Of a DNA stretch of 37,058 nucleotides, positions 21,671-30,884 are shown piece after piece. This DNA comes from Streptomyces harenosi (lineage in GTDB: Bacteria; Actinomycetota; Actinomycetes; Streptomycetales; Streptomycetaceae), in the NCBI RefSeq assembly GCF_011008945.1, contig NZ_WYCT01000031.1:1-37058 (forward strand). The letters run 5' to 3'. The translations under genes and the position numbers were made by a program. The notes under the pieces were generated by a model. It did not search any database. It was given only the letters and a program-made list of their open reading frames with translations, and was not told the origin of the DNA. Within the stretch, counting starts at the first letter, position 1; each line of letters starts with the position of its first letter.

Positions 21671-22426
21671 ATGGACAAGGTGGTCGCCACGGCCGGGGAG
21701 GCGGTGGCCGATGTACCCGACGGCGCGTCGCTGGCGGTGGGCGGTTTCGGGCTGAGCGGTGTGCCGAACGTGCTGATCCAGGCGCTGTACGAGCGCGGGG
21801 TCGGCGGGCTGTCGGTGGTGTCGAACAACTGCGGCGCGATGGAGTCGGGGCTGGCGGTGCTGCTGGCGGCCGGGCGGATCGCGCGGGTGACCGGCTCCTA
21901 CATCGGCGCGAACAAGGAGTTCGCGCGGCAGTACCTGGCCGGGGAGCTGGAGGTGGAGCTGATCCCGCAGGGCACGCTGGCCGAGCGGCTGCGGGCCGGC
22001 GGAGCGGGCATCCCCGCGTTCTACACCCCCGCCGGGGTCGGCACCCAGGTCGCCGACGGCGGGCTGCCCTGGCGCTACGACGGCCAGGGCGGCGTCGCGC
22101 TGGCCTCGCCCGCCAAGGAGGTGCGCGAGTTCGACGGCACCGAGTACGTGCTGGAGCGGGGCATCCGCACCGACTTCGCGCTGGTGCGCGCGGCCAGGGG
22201 CGACCGGCACGGCAACCTCGTCTTCGCCAAGTCCGCCCGGAACTTCAACCCGCTCGCCGCGATGGCCGGCAAGGTCACCGTCGCCGAGGTGGAGGAGCTG
22301 GTCGAACCCGGCGAGATCGACCCGGACGCGGTCCACCTGCCGGGGATCTTCGTACAGCGGGTGGTGGCGCTGACGCCGGAGCAGGCGGCGCACAAGCCGA
22401 TCGAGAAGCGGACGGTGAGTTCCTGA
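21671..22426 (+). CDS. pcaI: 3-oxoadipate CoA-transferase subunit A
   Basis: A 251-residue alpha subunit of succinyl-CoA:3-oxoadipate CoA-transferase, which with PcaJ activates 3-oxoadipate to 3-oxoadipyl-CoA. The family glycine loop [16 protein letters not shown] (about 26-41) and SYIGANKEF (about 80-88) are present, as are [12 protein letters not shown] (about 117-128) and the late [18 protein letters not shown]. It is the first gene of the operon. ATG 21671 ([25 protein letters not shown]) fits the family N-terminus; GGAGA at 21652 is somewhat far, so initiation may be modest. The stop TGA shares its A with the pcaJ ATG. Confidence 0.95.
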   Translation: MDKVVATAGEAVADVPDGASLAVGGFGLSGVPNVLIQALYERGVGGLSVVSNNCGAMESGLAVLLAAGRIARVTGSYIGANKEFARQYLAGELEVELIPQGTLAERLRAGGAGIPAFYTPAGVGTQVADGGLPWRYDGQGGVALASPAKEVREFDGTEYVLERGIRTDFALVRAARGDRHGNLVFAKSARNFNPLAAMAGKVTVAEVEELVEPGEIDPDAVHLPGIFVQRVVALTPEQAAHKPIEKRTVSS

Positions 22427-23070
22427 TGGCCTGGACACGCGAAGAGATGGCCGCCCGCGCCGCGCGCGAGCTGAAGGACGGCCAGTACGTCAACCTCGGC
22501 ATCGGCCTGCCGACGCTGATCCCGAACCACCTCCCGCCCGGCGTCGAGGTCACCCTGGAGTCGGAGAACGGCATCCTGGGCACCGGCCCCTACCCCACCG
22601 AGGAGCAGGTCGACCCGGACCTGATCAACGCGGGCAAGGAGACCGTCACGGTCCTGCCCGGCGCCTCCTTCTTCGACTCGGCGCTGTCCTTCGGGATGAT
22701 CCGCGGCGGGCACATCGACGTCGCCGTGCTCGGCGCGATGCAGGTCTCGGCCGGCGGCGACCTCGCCAACTGGGCCGTGCCGGGGAAGATGATCACCGGC
22801 ATCGGCGGTGCGATGGACCTCGTCCACGGCGCCCGCAGGGTGATCGTCGTGATGACCCACACCGCCAAGGACGGCAGCCCCAAGATCGTCACCGAGTGCT
22901 CGCTGCCGCTCACCGGCAAGGCGTGCGTGAACCGGATCATCACCGACCTCGGCGTCCTGGACGTCACCGGCGAGGGTCTCGTCCTGGTCGAGACCGCGCC
23001 CGGTGTGGGCGTGGACGAGATCACCGCCAGGACCGGTGCCGAACTGCTCACCCCGGAGGGCGTGAAGTGA
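22426..23070 (+). CDS. pcaJ: 3-oxoadipate CoA-transferase subunit B
   Basis: A 214-residue beta subunit of the 3-oxoadipate CoA-transferase. The catalytic glutamate motif [10 protein letters not shown] (about 46-55) is intact, preceded by [17 protein letters not shown] (about 22-38). The [23 protein letters not shown] stretch (about 92-114) is typical of SCOT B subunits. The start codon overlaps the pcaI stop by one base (TGATG) and the stop overlaps the pcaF start by four, so the two CoA-transferase subunits and the thiolase are translationally coupled. Confidence 0.95.
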   Translation: MAWTREEMAARAARELKDGQYVNLGIGLPTLIPNHLPPGVEVTLESENGILGTGPYPTEEQVDPDLINAGKETVTVLPGASFFDSALSFGMIRGGHIDVAVLGAMQVSAGGDLANWAVPGKMITGIGGAMDLVHGARRVIVVMTHTAKDGSPKIVTECSLPLTGKACVNRIITDLGVLDVTGEGLVLVETAPGVGVDEITARTGAELLTPEGVK

Positions 23071-24269
23071 AGGACGTCTATCTCGTCGACGCGGTCCGCA
23101 CCCCGATCGGCAAGTACAACGGCTCGCTGGCCTCCGTCCGCCCGGACGACCTGGCCGCGCACGCGATCCGCGAACTGATGGCCCGCACCCCCGGCCTGGA
23201 CCCGGCCCGCGTCGAGGACGTGTACTTCGGCAACGCCAACGGCGCCGGCGAGGAGAACCGCAACGTCGGCCGGATGGCCGCCCTGCTCGCCGGGCTGCCC
23301 ACCAGCGTGCCGGGCGTGACGGTCAACCGGCTGTGCGCCTCCGGTCTGGAGGCGGTGATCCAGGCGGCCCGGGCCATCGCGGTGGGCGATGCCTCCATCG
23401 CCGTCGCGGGCGGCGTGGAGTCGATGACCCGCGCCCCCTACGTCCTGCCCAAGAGCGACAGGCCGTTCCCGGCCGGGCACACCGAGCTGTACTCCACCAC
23501 CCTCGGCTGGCGCATGGTCAACCCGCGGATGGAACCGCAGTGGACCATCCCGCTGGGCGAGTCCGCGGAACTCATCGCCGACAAGCACAAGATCGGCCGG
23601 GAGCAGCAGGACGAGTTCGCCCTCGCCTCGCACCGGAAGGCGGCCGCGGCCCAGCGGGCGGGCCTGTTCGACGCCGAGCTGGCGCCCGTCACCATCCCGC
23701 GGCGCAAGGGCGACCCGGTCGTCGTCGCCGACGACGAATGCGTCCGCGCGGACGCCTCCCTGGAGGCGATGGCCAAGCTGAAGCCGTCCTTCCGCAAGGA
23801 CGGGGGCACGGTGACGGCGGGCAACGCCTCCCCGCTCAACGACGGTGCCGCCGCCCTGCTCCTGACCGACGAGGAGGGACTGAAGGCCACCGGCCGCGAA
23901 CCGCTGGCCCGGGTCGCGGCGACCGGTGTGCACGCCGTCGACCCCCACTACTTCGGCCTCGCCCCCGTCGAAGCGGTCAACCGGGCACTGGCCAGGGCCG
24001 GCCGGACCTTCGCCGACCTGGACGTGCTGGAACTCAACGAGGCGTTCGCCGCCCAGGTGCTGGGCTGCGTGGCCGAGTGGCCCGAGTTCGACCCGGCGAT
24101 CCTCAACCCCCAGGGCGGTGCCATCGCTCTCGGCCACCCGCTCGGCGCCTCCGGTGCCCGCCTGGCCGGCACCCTCGCCCACCAGCTCGCCCGCAAGGGC
24201 TCCGGAGTCGGCGTCGCCACCCTCTGCATCGGCGTCGGCCAGGGCCTCGCCCTCGTCCTCGAACGCTAG
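23067..24269 (+). CDS. pcaF: 3-oxoadipyl-CoA thiolase
   Basis: A 400-residue thiolase that cleaves 3-oxoadipyl-CoA with CoA to succinyl-CoA and acetyl-CoA, the last step of the pathway. Thiolase hallmarks are the active-site Cys in [12 protein letters not shown] (about 87-98), [23 protein letters not shown] (about 323-333), [16 protein letters not shown] (about 350-365) with catalytic His, and [11 protein letters not shown] with the second Cys at the end. Translation starts at GTG 23067 within the pcaJ stop (GTGA); the N-terminus [19 protein letters not shown] is exactly that of PcaF. A 34-bp gap follows before pcaH, the largest in the operon. Confidence 0.96.
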   Translation: MKDVYLVDAVRTPIGKYNGSLASVRPDDLAAHAIRELMARTPGLDPARVEDVYFGNANGAGEENRNVGRMAALLAGLPTSVPGVTVNRLCASGLEAVIQAARAIAVGDASIAVAGGVESMTRAPYVLPKSDRPFPAGHTELYSTTLGWRMVNPRMEPQWTIPLGESAELIADKHKIGREQQDEFALASHRKAAAAQRAGLFDAELAPVTIPRRKGDPVVVADDECVRADASLEAMAKLKPSFRKDGGTVTAGNASPLNDGAAALLLTDEEGLKATGREPLARVAATGVHAVDPHYFGLAPVEAVNRALARAGRTFADLDVLELNEAFAAQVLGCVAEWPEFDPAILNPQGGAIALGHPLGASGARLAGTLAHQLARKGSGVGVATLCIGVGQGLALVLER

Positions 24270-24303
24270 TGCCCCGAACGCCAGGAAGCCCACAGGAATC
24301 CCC

Positions 24304-25077
24304 ATGACTCTCACCCAGCAGGACATCGACGCGGAGATCGCGGCCGAGCACGCCGCGTACCGGAAGCGGGTCGCCGACGGCGGGCCGGTCGAGCACCACC
24401 CGCGCCGTGACTACGCCCCGTACCGCTCCTCGGTGCTGCGCCACCCCGGGCAGCCGCCCATCGCCATCGACGTCACCAAGGACCCGGAGCTGGTGGAGCT
24501 GTCCTCCCCCGCCTTCGGGGAGCGGGACATCACCGAGATCGACAACGACCTCACCCGGCAGCACGCCGGCGAGCCGATCGGCGAGCGCATCACCGTCTCC
24601 GGCCGGCTGCTGGACCGCGACGGCCGCCCCGTGCGCGGCCAGCTCGTGGAGATCTGGCAGGCCAACTCGGCGGGCCGCTACGCCCACCAGCGCGAGCAGC
24701 ACGACGCCCCGCTGGACCCGAACTTCACCGGCGTGGGCCGCACCCTCACCGACGACGACGGCTGCTACCGCTTCACCACCGTCCAGCCCGGCCCCTACCC
24801 GTGGCGCAACCACGTCAACGCCTGGCGCCCGGCCCACATCCACTTCTCGGTCTTCGGCTCGGCGTTCACCCAGCGGCTGGTGACGCAGATGTACTTCCCG
24901 AACGACCCGCTGTTCCCCTACGACCCGATCCTGCAGTCGGTGACGGACGACGCCGCCCGGCAGCGGCTGGTGGCGACGTACGACCACAGCCTGTCGGTGC
25001 CGGAGTTCTCCCTCGGCTACCACTGGGACATCGTGCTCGACGGCCCGCGGGCCACCTGGATGGAAGAAGGACGCTGA
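24304..25077 (+). CDS. pcaH: protocatechuate 3,4-dioxygenase beta subunit
   Basis: A 257-residue beta chain of the non-heme Fe(III) intradiol dioxygenase that opens protocatechuate to beta-carboxy-cis,cis-muconate. The four iron ligands can be placed: Tyr in AGRYAHQREQ (about 128), Tyr in GPYPWRNHVN (about 165), and the two His of RPAHIHFSVFG (about 178 and 180). The domain start SGRLLDRDGRPVRGQLVEIWQANS is typical. It begins at ATG 24304 after AGGAA. A 6-bp gap separates it from pcaG, with which it forms the alpha-beta protomer. Confidence 0.96.
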   Translation: MTLTQQDIDAEIAAEHAAYRKRVADGGPVEHHPRRDYAPYRSSVLRHPGQPPIAIDVTKDPELVELSSPAFGERDITEIDNDLTRQHAGEPIGERITVSGRLLDRDGRPVRGQLVEIWQANSAGRYAHQREQHDAPLDPNFTGVGRTLTDDDGCYRFTTVQPGPYPWRNHVNAWRPAHIHFSVFGSAFTQRLVTQMYFPNDPLFPYDPILQSVTDDAARQRLVATYDHSLSVPEFSLGYHWDIVLDGPRATWMEEGR

Positions 25078-25083
25078 CCCGCC

Positions 25084-25689
25084 ATGACGAAGATCGACAC
25101 GAGCAGCCCGGAGAACGTCCTGCCCACGCCGTCGCACACGGTCGGCCCGTTCTACGGATACGCGCTGCCCTTCCGCGGCGGTGAGCAGATCGCGCCCCTC
25201 GGCCACCCCGAGACGATCACCGTGCACGGGTACGTGTACGACGGTGCGGGCAAGCCGCTGCCGGACGCGCTGCTGGAGGTCTGGGGGCCCGATCCGGACG
25301 GCAACCTGCCCACGGCGGACGGCTCGATGCGCCGGGACCCGGCCACCGGCGGCTTCCTGGGCCGCAACGGCGTGGAGTTCACCGGATTCGGGCGGATCCA
25401 GACCGACGCCGACGGCCACTGGTACGTGCGGACGCTGCGCCCGGGGGCGCGCGGCGCGAACGCCCCCTACCTGAGTCTGTGCGTCTTCGCGCGCGGCCTG
25501 CTGGTGCACCTGTTCACCCGGATCTACCTGCCCGGCGACGAGACGGCGCTCGCCGCCGACCCGCTGCTGTCGCGGGTGGCGGACGGGCGGCGCGGCACGC
25601 TGATCGCCGCCGACGAGGGCCACGGCACGTACCGTTTCGACATCCGCCTTCAGGGCGAAGGCGAGACGGTCTTCCTGGAGTTCCAGTGA
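25084..25689 (+). CDS. pcaG: protocatechuate 3,4-dioxygenase alpha subunit
   Basis: A 201-residue alpha chain that pairs with PcaH. It shares the intradiol dioxygenase fold (TPSHTVGPFYGYALPF at 15-30, ITVHGYVYDGAGKPLPDALLEVWGPD at about 44-69) but, as expected for alpha subunits, lacks the iron-ligand His pair: the aligned site reads LSLCVFARGLLVHLFTRIYLPGDE. It contributes to the substrate pocket rather than to iron binding. The start is ATG 25084, six bases after the pcaH stop, and the stop overlaps the GTG of pcaB. Confidence 0.95.
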   Translation: MTKIDTSSPENVLPTPSHTVGPFYGYALPFRGGEQIAPLGHPETITVHGYVYDGAGKPLPDALLEVWGPDPDGNLPTADGSMRRDPATGGFLGRNGVEFTGFGRIQTDADGHWYVRTLRPGARGANAPYLSLCVFARGLLVHLFTRIYLPGDETALAADPLLSRVADGRRGTLIAADEGHGTYRFDIRLQGEGETVFLEFQ

Positions 25690-27023
25690 CATCAGCAGCA
25701 TCCGGCGGAAGCCTGCTCGCCCCCGGGTGGGCGGGCTCCCCGGCCGCCGAAGCCACCGGTGACGGCGCCTACCTGCGGGCGCTGCTGGAGGCGGAGGCGG
25801 CCCTCACCCGCGCCCAGGCCGCCCTCGGGCTGGCCCCGGACGAGGCGGCGACGGCGGTGACCGAGGCCGCCGACCCGGCCCGCTTCGACACCGCCTCGCT
25901 GGCCGAACGCGCCCGCGGCGGCGGCAATCCGGTGATCCCGCTCGTCGCCGACCTGACGAAGGCGGTCGGCGACGAGCACGGCCCGTACGTCCACCGGGGC
26001 GCGACCAGCCAGGACATCCTGGACACGGCGACGATGCTGGTCGCCGCCCGCACCCTGGACCTGATCCTGGCCGACCTGGAGCGGACCGGGCGGGCGCTGG
26101 CCGGCCTGGCCGCCGAGCACCGCGGCACCGTGCTGCCCGGCCGGACGCTCACCCAGCACGCCGTGCCGACGACGTTCGGGCTGAAGGCCGCCGGGTGGCG
26201 GTCGCTCGTGCTCGACGCCCGTGACCGCGTCGCCGCCGTGCGGGGCGCCCTGCCCGTCCAGCTCGGCGGCGCGGCGGGCACCCTGGCGGCCTTCGGGGCG
26301 TACGGCGCCCCGGACCCGGCCGCGCTGCCTGCCGCGTACGCCCGCGAACTGGGCCTGGCCGCCCCCCTGCTGCCCTGGCACACCCTGCGCACGCCCGTCG
26401 CCGACCTCGCCGGGTGCCTCGCTTTCACCACCGGGGCGCTCGGCAAGATCGCCGCGGATGTGCTGGTGCTGTCCCGCACCGAGACCGGCGAGGTGGCCGA
26501 GGGCAGCGGCGGCGGCTCGTCGGCGATGCCGCACAAGGCCAACCCCGTGCGCTCGACGCTGATCGCGGCGGCGGCCCGGCGCGCCCCGCAGCTCGCCGCC
26601 ACGCTGTACGGCTCGCTGGCCGCCGAGGACGAACGTCCGGCCGGCGCCTGGCACGCCGAGTGGGAGCCCCTGCGGGATCTGCTCCGGCTGGCCGGCGGTG
26701 CCGCCCGAGACGCCGCCGAACTGGCCGGGGGGCTGCGCGTGCGGCCCGAGGTCATGCGCGCCCACCTCGGGCTCACCCACGGGCTGGTGGTGTCCGAGCG
26801 GCTCTCCGCCGAACTGGCCCCCGTCCTCGGCCGGGCCCGCGCCAAGGCCCTGCTCACCGAGCTCGCCCGGCGGGCCTTCGCCGAGGGCCGGGCCCTGGGC
26901 GACCTGCTCGCGGAGGAACCGGAACTGGCGGGCACCGGCCTCGACCTCGACGGGCTCACCGACCCGTCCCGGTACACCGGCTGTGCCGGGGTTCTCACCG
27001 ACCGCGCTCTGGAGCGACGTTGA
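25686..27023 (+). CDS. pcaB: 3-carboxy-cis,cis-muconate cycloisomerase
   Basis: A 445-residue member of the fumarase/aspartase superfamily that lactonises beta-carboxy-muconate to gamma-carboxymuconolactone. Signature regions are HRGATSQDILDTATML (about 104-119), LPGRTLTQHAVPTTFG (about 147-162) and the flexible loop GSGGGSSAMPHKANPVRS (about 275-292). The start is GTG 25686, overlapping the pcaG stop by four bases (GTGA), and a TTGA overlap joins it to pcaL. The N-terminal stretch before GDGAYLRALLEAEAALTRAQAALG is Ser/Gly/Ala rich, common in actinobacterial PcaB. Confidence 0.94.
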   Translation: MTSAASGGSLLAPGWAGSPAAEATGDGAYLRALLEAEAALTRAQAALGLAPDEAATAVTEAADPARFDTASLAERARGGGNPVIPLVADLTKAVGDEHGPYVHRGATSQDILDTATMLVAARTLDLILADLERTGRALAGLAAEHRGTVLPGRTLTQHAVPTTFGLKAAGWRSLVLDARDRVAAVRGALPVQLGGAAGTLAAFGAYGAPDPAALPAAYARELGLAAPLLPWHTLRTPVADLAGCLAFTTGALGKIAADVLVLSRTETGEVAEGSGGGSSAMPHKANPVRSTLIAAAARRAPQLAATLYGSLAAEDERPAGAWHAEWEPLRDLLRLAGGAARDAAELAGGLRVRPEVMRAHLGLTHGLVVSERLSAELAPVLGRARAKALLTELARRAFAEGRALGDLLAEEPELAGTGLDLDGLTDPSRYTGCAGVLTDRALERR

Positions 27024-28147
27024 ACGACACCCTCCTCCATCACCGTGCCGAAGGCCCCGCTTCCGCTCCCCCGCTGCTGCTCGGGCCCTCGCTCGGCACC
27101 TCGCTCGCCCTGTGGGACCGGGTGGCGCCCGAGCTGTCCGCCGGCCACCGGGTGATCCGCTGGGACCTCCCGGGCCACGGCGGCTCCCCGGCCCGGCTGC
27201 TGCGCGCCGGTGCCACCGTCGGCGACCTCGCCGATCTGGTGCTCGCGCTCGCCGACGCGCTCGGCGTGGAGCGGTTCGCCTACGCGGGGGTGTCGCTGGG
27301 CGGCGCGGTCGGGCTCCAGCTGGCCCTGCGCCACCCGGAGCGGCTCTCCTCGCTCGCGGTGATCTGCTCGTCGGCCCACTTCAACGGGGAGCGACCGTGG
27401 CGGGACCGGGCGGCGCTGGTCCGGCGAGAGGGCCTGGCCCAGCTCGCCGAGAGCGCGAACGACCGCTGGTTCACGCCCGGCTTCACCGTGGAACGGCTGG
27501 TCCGGGACCATCGCGGGGCCGATCCGGAGGCGTACGCCGCCTGCTGCGACGCCCTGGCCGCGTTCGACGTGCGCGACCGGCTCGGCGGCATCTCCGTGCC
27601 CACCCTGCTGATCGCCGGGCGCGAGGACCCCGCCACGCCCCCGGCCCATCTGCGGGAGATCGCCGACGCGGTGCCGGGCGCCACCCTGGTGGAGGTCCCG
27701 GGCGCCTCGCACCTGGCGCCCGCGGAGCGCCCGGAGGCCGTCCTGGCGGCGCTGCGGAGCCACTTCGACGGGCACGCCCGGCGGGGCATGGCGGTGCGGC
27801 GCGCGGTGCTGGGCGACGCGCACGTGGACCGGGCGCAGGCCCGGCAGACCCCCTTCACCGCCCCTTTCCAGGACTTCATCTCGCGCTACGCCTGGGGCGA
27901 GATCTGGACCGACGAGACGCTCTCCCGCCGCGAGCGCAGCATGATCACGCTGACGGCGCTGGTGGCGCACGGCCACTACGAGGAGCTGGCCATGCATGTG
28001 CGGGCGGCGCGCCGCAACGGGCTGACGCCCCAGGAGATCGGCGCGGTGCTGCTCCAGACCGCCGTGTACTGCGGGGTCCCGGCGGCGAACTCGGCGTTCG
28101 CCACGGCCCAGCGGGTGCTGGCGGAGGAGGACGGCGTCGCCGGCTGA
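27020..28147 (+). CDS. pcaL: PcaL: 3-oxoadipate enol-lactonase / 4-carboxymuconolactone decarboxylase fusion
   Basis: A 375-residue bifunctional enzyme. The N-terminal alpha/beta hydrolase (PcaD-like, about 1-255) has the nucleophile Ser92 in YAGVSLGGAVG, the acid Asp in AGREDPATPP and the His in PGASHLAP. The C-terminal domain (about 275-370) is a carboxymuconolactone decarboxylase (PcaC): TPFTAPFQDFISRYAWGEIW, RRERSMITLTALVAHGHYEEL and the YCGVPAANSAF motif. The fusion converts carboxymuconolactone to enol-lactone and then to 3-oxoadipate, and is typical of actinobacteria. The start is TTG 27020 overlapping the pcaB stop (TTGA), with GGAG at 27011 as Shine-Dalgarno. It is the last gene of the operon; the next gene is convergent, 25 bp away. 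Confidence 0.95.
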   Translation: MNDTLLHHRAEGPASAPPLLLGPSLGTSLALWDRVAPELSAGHRVIRWDLPGHGGSPARLLRAGATVGDLADLVLALADALGVERFAYAGVSLGGAVGLQLALRHPERLSSLAVICSSAHFNGERPWRDRAALVRREGLAQLAESANDRWFTPGFTVERLVRDHRGADPEAYAACCDALAAFDVRDRLGGISVPTLLIAGREDPATPPAHLREIADAVPGATLVEVPGASHLAPAERPEAVLAALRSHFDGHARRGMAVRRAVLGDAHVDRAQARQTPFTAPFQDFISRYAWGEIWTDETLSRRERSMITLTALVAHGHYEELAMHVRAARRNGLTPQEIGAVLLQTAVYCGVPAANSAFATAQRVLAEEDGVAG

Positions 28148-28172
28148 TCCGCCGGCCGTCCCGGGCGGCGGA

Positions 28173-29255
28173 CTACAGCGCGGCGCCCGCCATCCCCAGG
28201 GCCTCCTCGGCCCGTCGCACCAGCCCGTCCGCGCCGCAGGAGCGGGCCAGGTCCAGGCCCCGCTCGAGCTCGGCCGCCGAGCGGGCGGCGATCCCGTACT
28301 CGACGCGGGCCGCGGCGTGCTCGTACTGGCAGGGCGACGCCTCCAGGTAGGCGACCGCCTGGGCGGCGAGCCGGACCGCGCGCTGCCCGGTCTCCAGGGC
28401 GGCGGCGCAGCGCAGGGCTTCGCCGACGGCGGTGTCGGTGCCGAACCGCTCGGCCTGCCGGCGGGCCTCGGAGGCGAGCCGGGCGGCGCGGGCGGGGTCC
28501 GCGACGGCCAGGGCCCGGGCCAGGTCGACCGCCCAGGGGACCACCACCGGGTTGTGGTGGCCGCGGGCGGCCGCCGCCTTCTGGGCGGCCCGCAGTTCGC
28601 CGATGCCGTCCTCGGTGCGGCCCACCGCCAGCAGCAGCCGGCCGCGCACCCAACGCGGGTCGGGCAGCACGATGGTGGACGGGTAGGGCGGGGCGAAGCC
28701 GTATTGCTCGGCGACCGACCACGCCTCGTCGACATGGCCGCGGGCGAGCAGCGTGTCGACCAGGTTGCAGGTGGCGGACCAGTACAGCGGCAGGCCGCGG
28801 CCGACCCGCTCGGCCAGGCGCAGCGACTCGCGCAGGGCCGCTTCCGCCTCCCGCAGACGGCCCCGCCTGCGGTGGCCCAGTCCCAGGTAGGCGTGGGCGA
28901 GGGCCAGGTGGCCGCCGCTCCAGCCCGCGGTCTGGTAGGCGCGCAGGGCGTCGGTGAAGAGGGCTTCGGCGCGGTCGAGGCGGTCGGTGTAGGCGTAGGT
29001 GCTGGCCAGCATCATCAGCAGTTCCAGGCCCCACTCGGTGTCGGTCCAGCCGAGTCCGGGCGCGAGGCGGCCGTTGACCAGGGCGCGGTCGCACAGGGCG
29101 ACGACCTCCTCGGCGTTCTCGCCGTGGGTCATCGCGTCGAAGCCGCGCAGGATGAGCAGGGCCCGCTCGGCGTTGTCGCGGCCGGTGCAGGTGGCGGCGA
29201 GCTCGGCCAGGCGCGCGGAGCGGTCCGGCGCGGCGCTCTCACCGGCGTGGATGCC
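28173..29255 (-). pseudogene. C-terminal remainder of the broken LAL-type regulator
   Basis: This stretch continues the upstream regulator frame after an amber codon at 29256-29258 and stays open for 360 codons. It keeps the genome's codon bias and TPR/MalT-like helical repeats, such as LFTDALRAYQTAGWSGGHLALAHAYLGLGH and HVDEAWSVAEQYGF. It ends ...ERGLDLARSCGADGLVRRAEEALGMAGAAL then TAG. LuxR-type LAL proteins normally continue at this point into a C-terminal helix-turn-helix of about 60 residues; none is present. A Met at 29132 could start a separate 319-residue polypeptide, but no Shine-Dalgarno precedes it. It is convergent with pcaL, 25 bp away. It could be a recent pseudogene, a sequencing error in a full-length gene, or a two-piece protein. 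Confidence 0.6.
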
Positions 29256-30884
29256 CTACCACATGTACTGGACGGCCTGGAGCCGCAGCCGGGCCGGGCC
29301 GTCGGGGAGGCGGGCGGCCTCGGTCTCGACCGTGCGCACGGCCTCGTCCGGCTGGTCGTTGTGGAGCAGCGCCTGGGAGAGGCGGAAGACGGCGTCGATG
29401 CGCGCCTGCTCGTCCAGGCCCGGCAGGGTCAGGGCGGTACGCAGGTGGGCGATGGTGGTGGCGGGCGCGGTCAGCAGCGTGGCGCAGCCCAGTTCGAAGA
29501 GCACGCGCGCGTGGGCGTCGGGCAGCGGCGGTTCCTCCAGGGCGCGTTCGAGGCAGCGGCGGGCCGCGTCGGGTGCGCCGACGGCGAGGTGCTCGCGGGC
29601 CGCCTCGCGCAGTTGCTCGACCAGTTCCTGGTCGTCGTCCGGGTGGACCTGGATCAGGTGGCGGGAGGCGGCCGCGGCACCGAGACCCAGGTCGGTGACG
29701 ATCTGGGCGGCGATGCCGTGCATGGCGCGGCGCAGCGCGTCCGGGATGGAGTTGTAGACGGCGCTGGCGATCAGCGGGTGCACGAACTCCAGCTCGCCGG
29801 TGCGGGCGGGCCCGGCGGCGGGGTCGGGTTCGGTGAGGATGCGGGCGTCGCGCAGCAGTTCGGCGCAGCGAAGGGCCTCGTCGCGGCCCATGGTGGCGAG
29901 CCGGGCGACCATGTCGACGGTGATGCCGGTGCCGAGGATGGCCGCCGCCCAGGCGAACCGGGTGGCGTCGACGCCGAGGTCCTCCAGGCGGGAGACGAGG
30001 CCGCCGCCGCGGGCGGCCCGGTTCAGGGCGCGCAGTTCGCCGGCCCGCGCCTCGACCGGTTCCAGTTCGCCGGCCCGCGCCTCGACCGGTTCCAGTTCGC
30101 TGTCCCGCACCTTGGCGAGGAGTTCCACGGTGTCGTAGGGGTTGCCGCCGGTGACGGCCCACACCTCGCGGCAGAACGGGGCGTCGGCGTGCTCGCCCAG
30201 GGTGGCGCGGGTGAGCCCGGCGGTCGCCTCCGGGGTGAGGGCGCTGAGCGTGCCCAGCGGGCGGGCCACGGCGGCGACCGCGTCCAGGTGGCGCGCGCTC
30301 TCGTCGCTCACCTCGCCGGGCCGGCGGGCCACCACGACCAGGACGGGCACGTCGTCCAGCCGCTCCACGAAGGCGGCGAGCCAGCGCAGGGTCTCCTGGT
30401 CGGCCCAGTGGACGTCGTCGAGGAGCAGCACCAGCGGGTACTCCCGGCCGGCGAGCCGGCGCACGGCGCTGACGAGGCCGTCGCAGACGCCCTGCGGGTC
30501 GGCCTGCCGCGCGCCGGGGTCCGCTATGCCGAGGGCGGGGCCGACGATGTCGTACCGGTCGCCGAGGTACTCCCGCGCCTGGTCCGGGAGCATCGGCACC
30601 AGCGCGGGCTGGAGCAGTTGCCGGACCACGTTGAAGGGGACGGAGCGCAGGGTCTCGCCGCCGCGTGCCGCCCACACCGTGCAGCCCGCGCGTTCGGCGA
30701 TCCGCCGGGCCTCGGCCAGCAGGGCGGTCTTGCCGAGGCCCGCCTCGCCGCGGAGCACCAGCACGGTGCCGGGCGACGAGCGGTCCGCGCACAGGGCGTC
30801 GACCGCCTGCGTGAGAGCGGCGATCTCCGCATCGCGCTCCCACAGGGAAGCCGAGGTGGCGGCCGTGGGCCGTACCTCCGTCAT
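29256..30884 (-). CDS. LAL-type (MalT/LuxR-like) AAA ATPase regulator, N-terminal part
   Basis: A 542-residue AAA/STAND ATPase section. LWERDAEIAALTQAVDALCA (about 14-33) is the usual LAL N-terminus. Walker A is RGEAGLGKTALL (about 45-56) and Walker B is YPLVLLLDDVHWADQETL. TGGNPYDTVELL and EFVHPLIASAVYNSIP are further LAL-family segments, leading into helical repeats. The chain stops at an in-frame TAG directly after LQAVQYMW, and the same frame goes on for 360 more codons. A 10-residue tandem duplication (ELEPVEARAG, about 265-284) lies in the sensor region. In the intact gene (904 codons) this would be an ATP-sensing regulator; it sits beside the pca operon but convergent to it, so a role in aromatic catabolism is only suggested by position. 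Confidence 0.75.
   Translation of the reverse strand: MTEVRPTAATSASLWERDAEIAALTQAVDALCADRSSPGTVLVLRGEAGLGKTALLAEARRIAERAGCTVWAARGGETLRSVPFNVVRQLLQPALVPMLPDQAREYLGDRYDIVGPALGIADPGARQADPQGVCDGLVSAVRRLAGREYPLVLLLDDVHWADQETLRWLAAFVERLDDVPVLVVVARRPGEVSDESARHLDAVAAVARPLGTLSALTPEATAGLTRATLGEHADAPFCREVWAVTGGNPYDTVELLAKVRDSELEPVEARAGELEPVEARAGELRALNRAARGGGLVSRLEDLGVDATRFAWAAAILGTGITVDMVARLATMGRDEALRCAELLRDARILTEPDPAAGPARTGELEFVHPLIASAVYNSIPDALRRAMHGIAAQIVTDLGLGAAAASRHLIQVHPDDDQELVEQLREAAREHLAVGAPDAARRCLERALEEPPLPDAHARVLFELGCATLLTAPATTIAHLRTALTLPGLDEQARIDAVFRLSQALLHNDQPDEAVRTVETEAARLPDGPARLRLQAVQYMW
30033..30100 (-). repeat. 30-bp in-frame tandem duplication in the LAL gene
   Basis: The unit beginning CAGTTCGCCGGCCCGCGCC is repeated exactly at 30033-30062 and 30063-30092, and a third partial copy (CAGTTCGC) starts at 30093. 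Read on the minus strand it encodes ELEPVEARAG twice. The identity of the copies suggests a recent slippage event that kept the frame. Confidence 0.9.

Noticed and set aside
25769..28735. 988-codon minus-strand open frame spanning pcaB and pcaL
   Set aside because: Shadow frame; Ser/Arg-rich low-complexity composition and no family motif.
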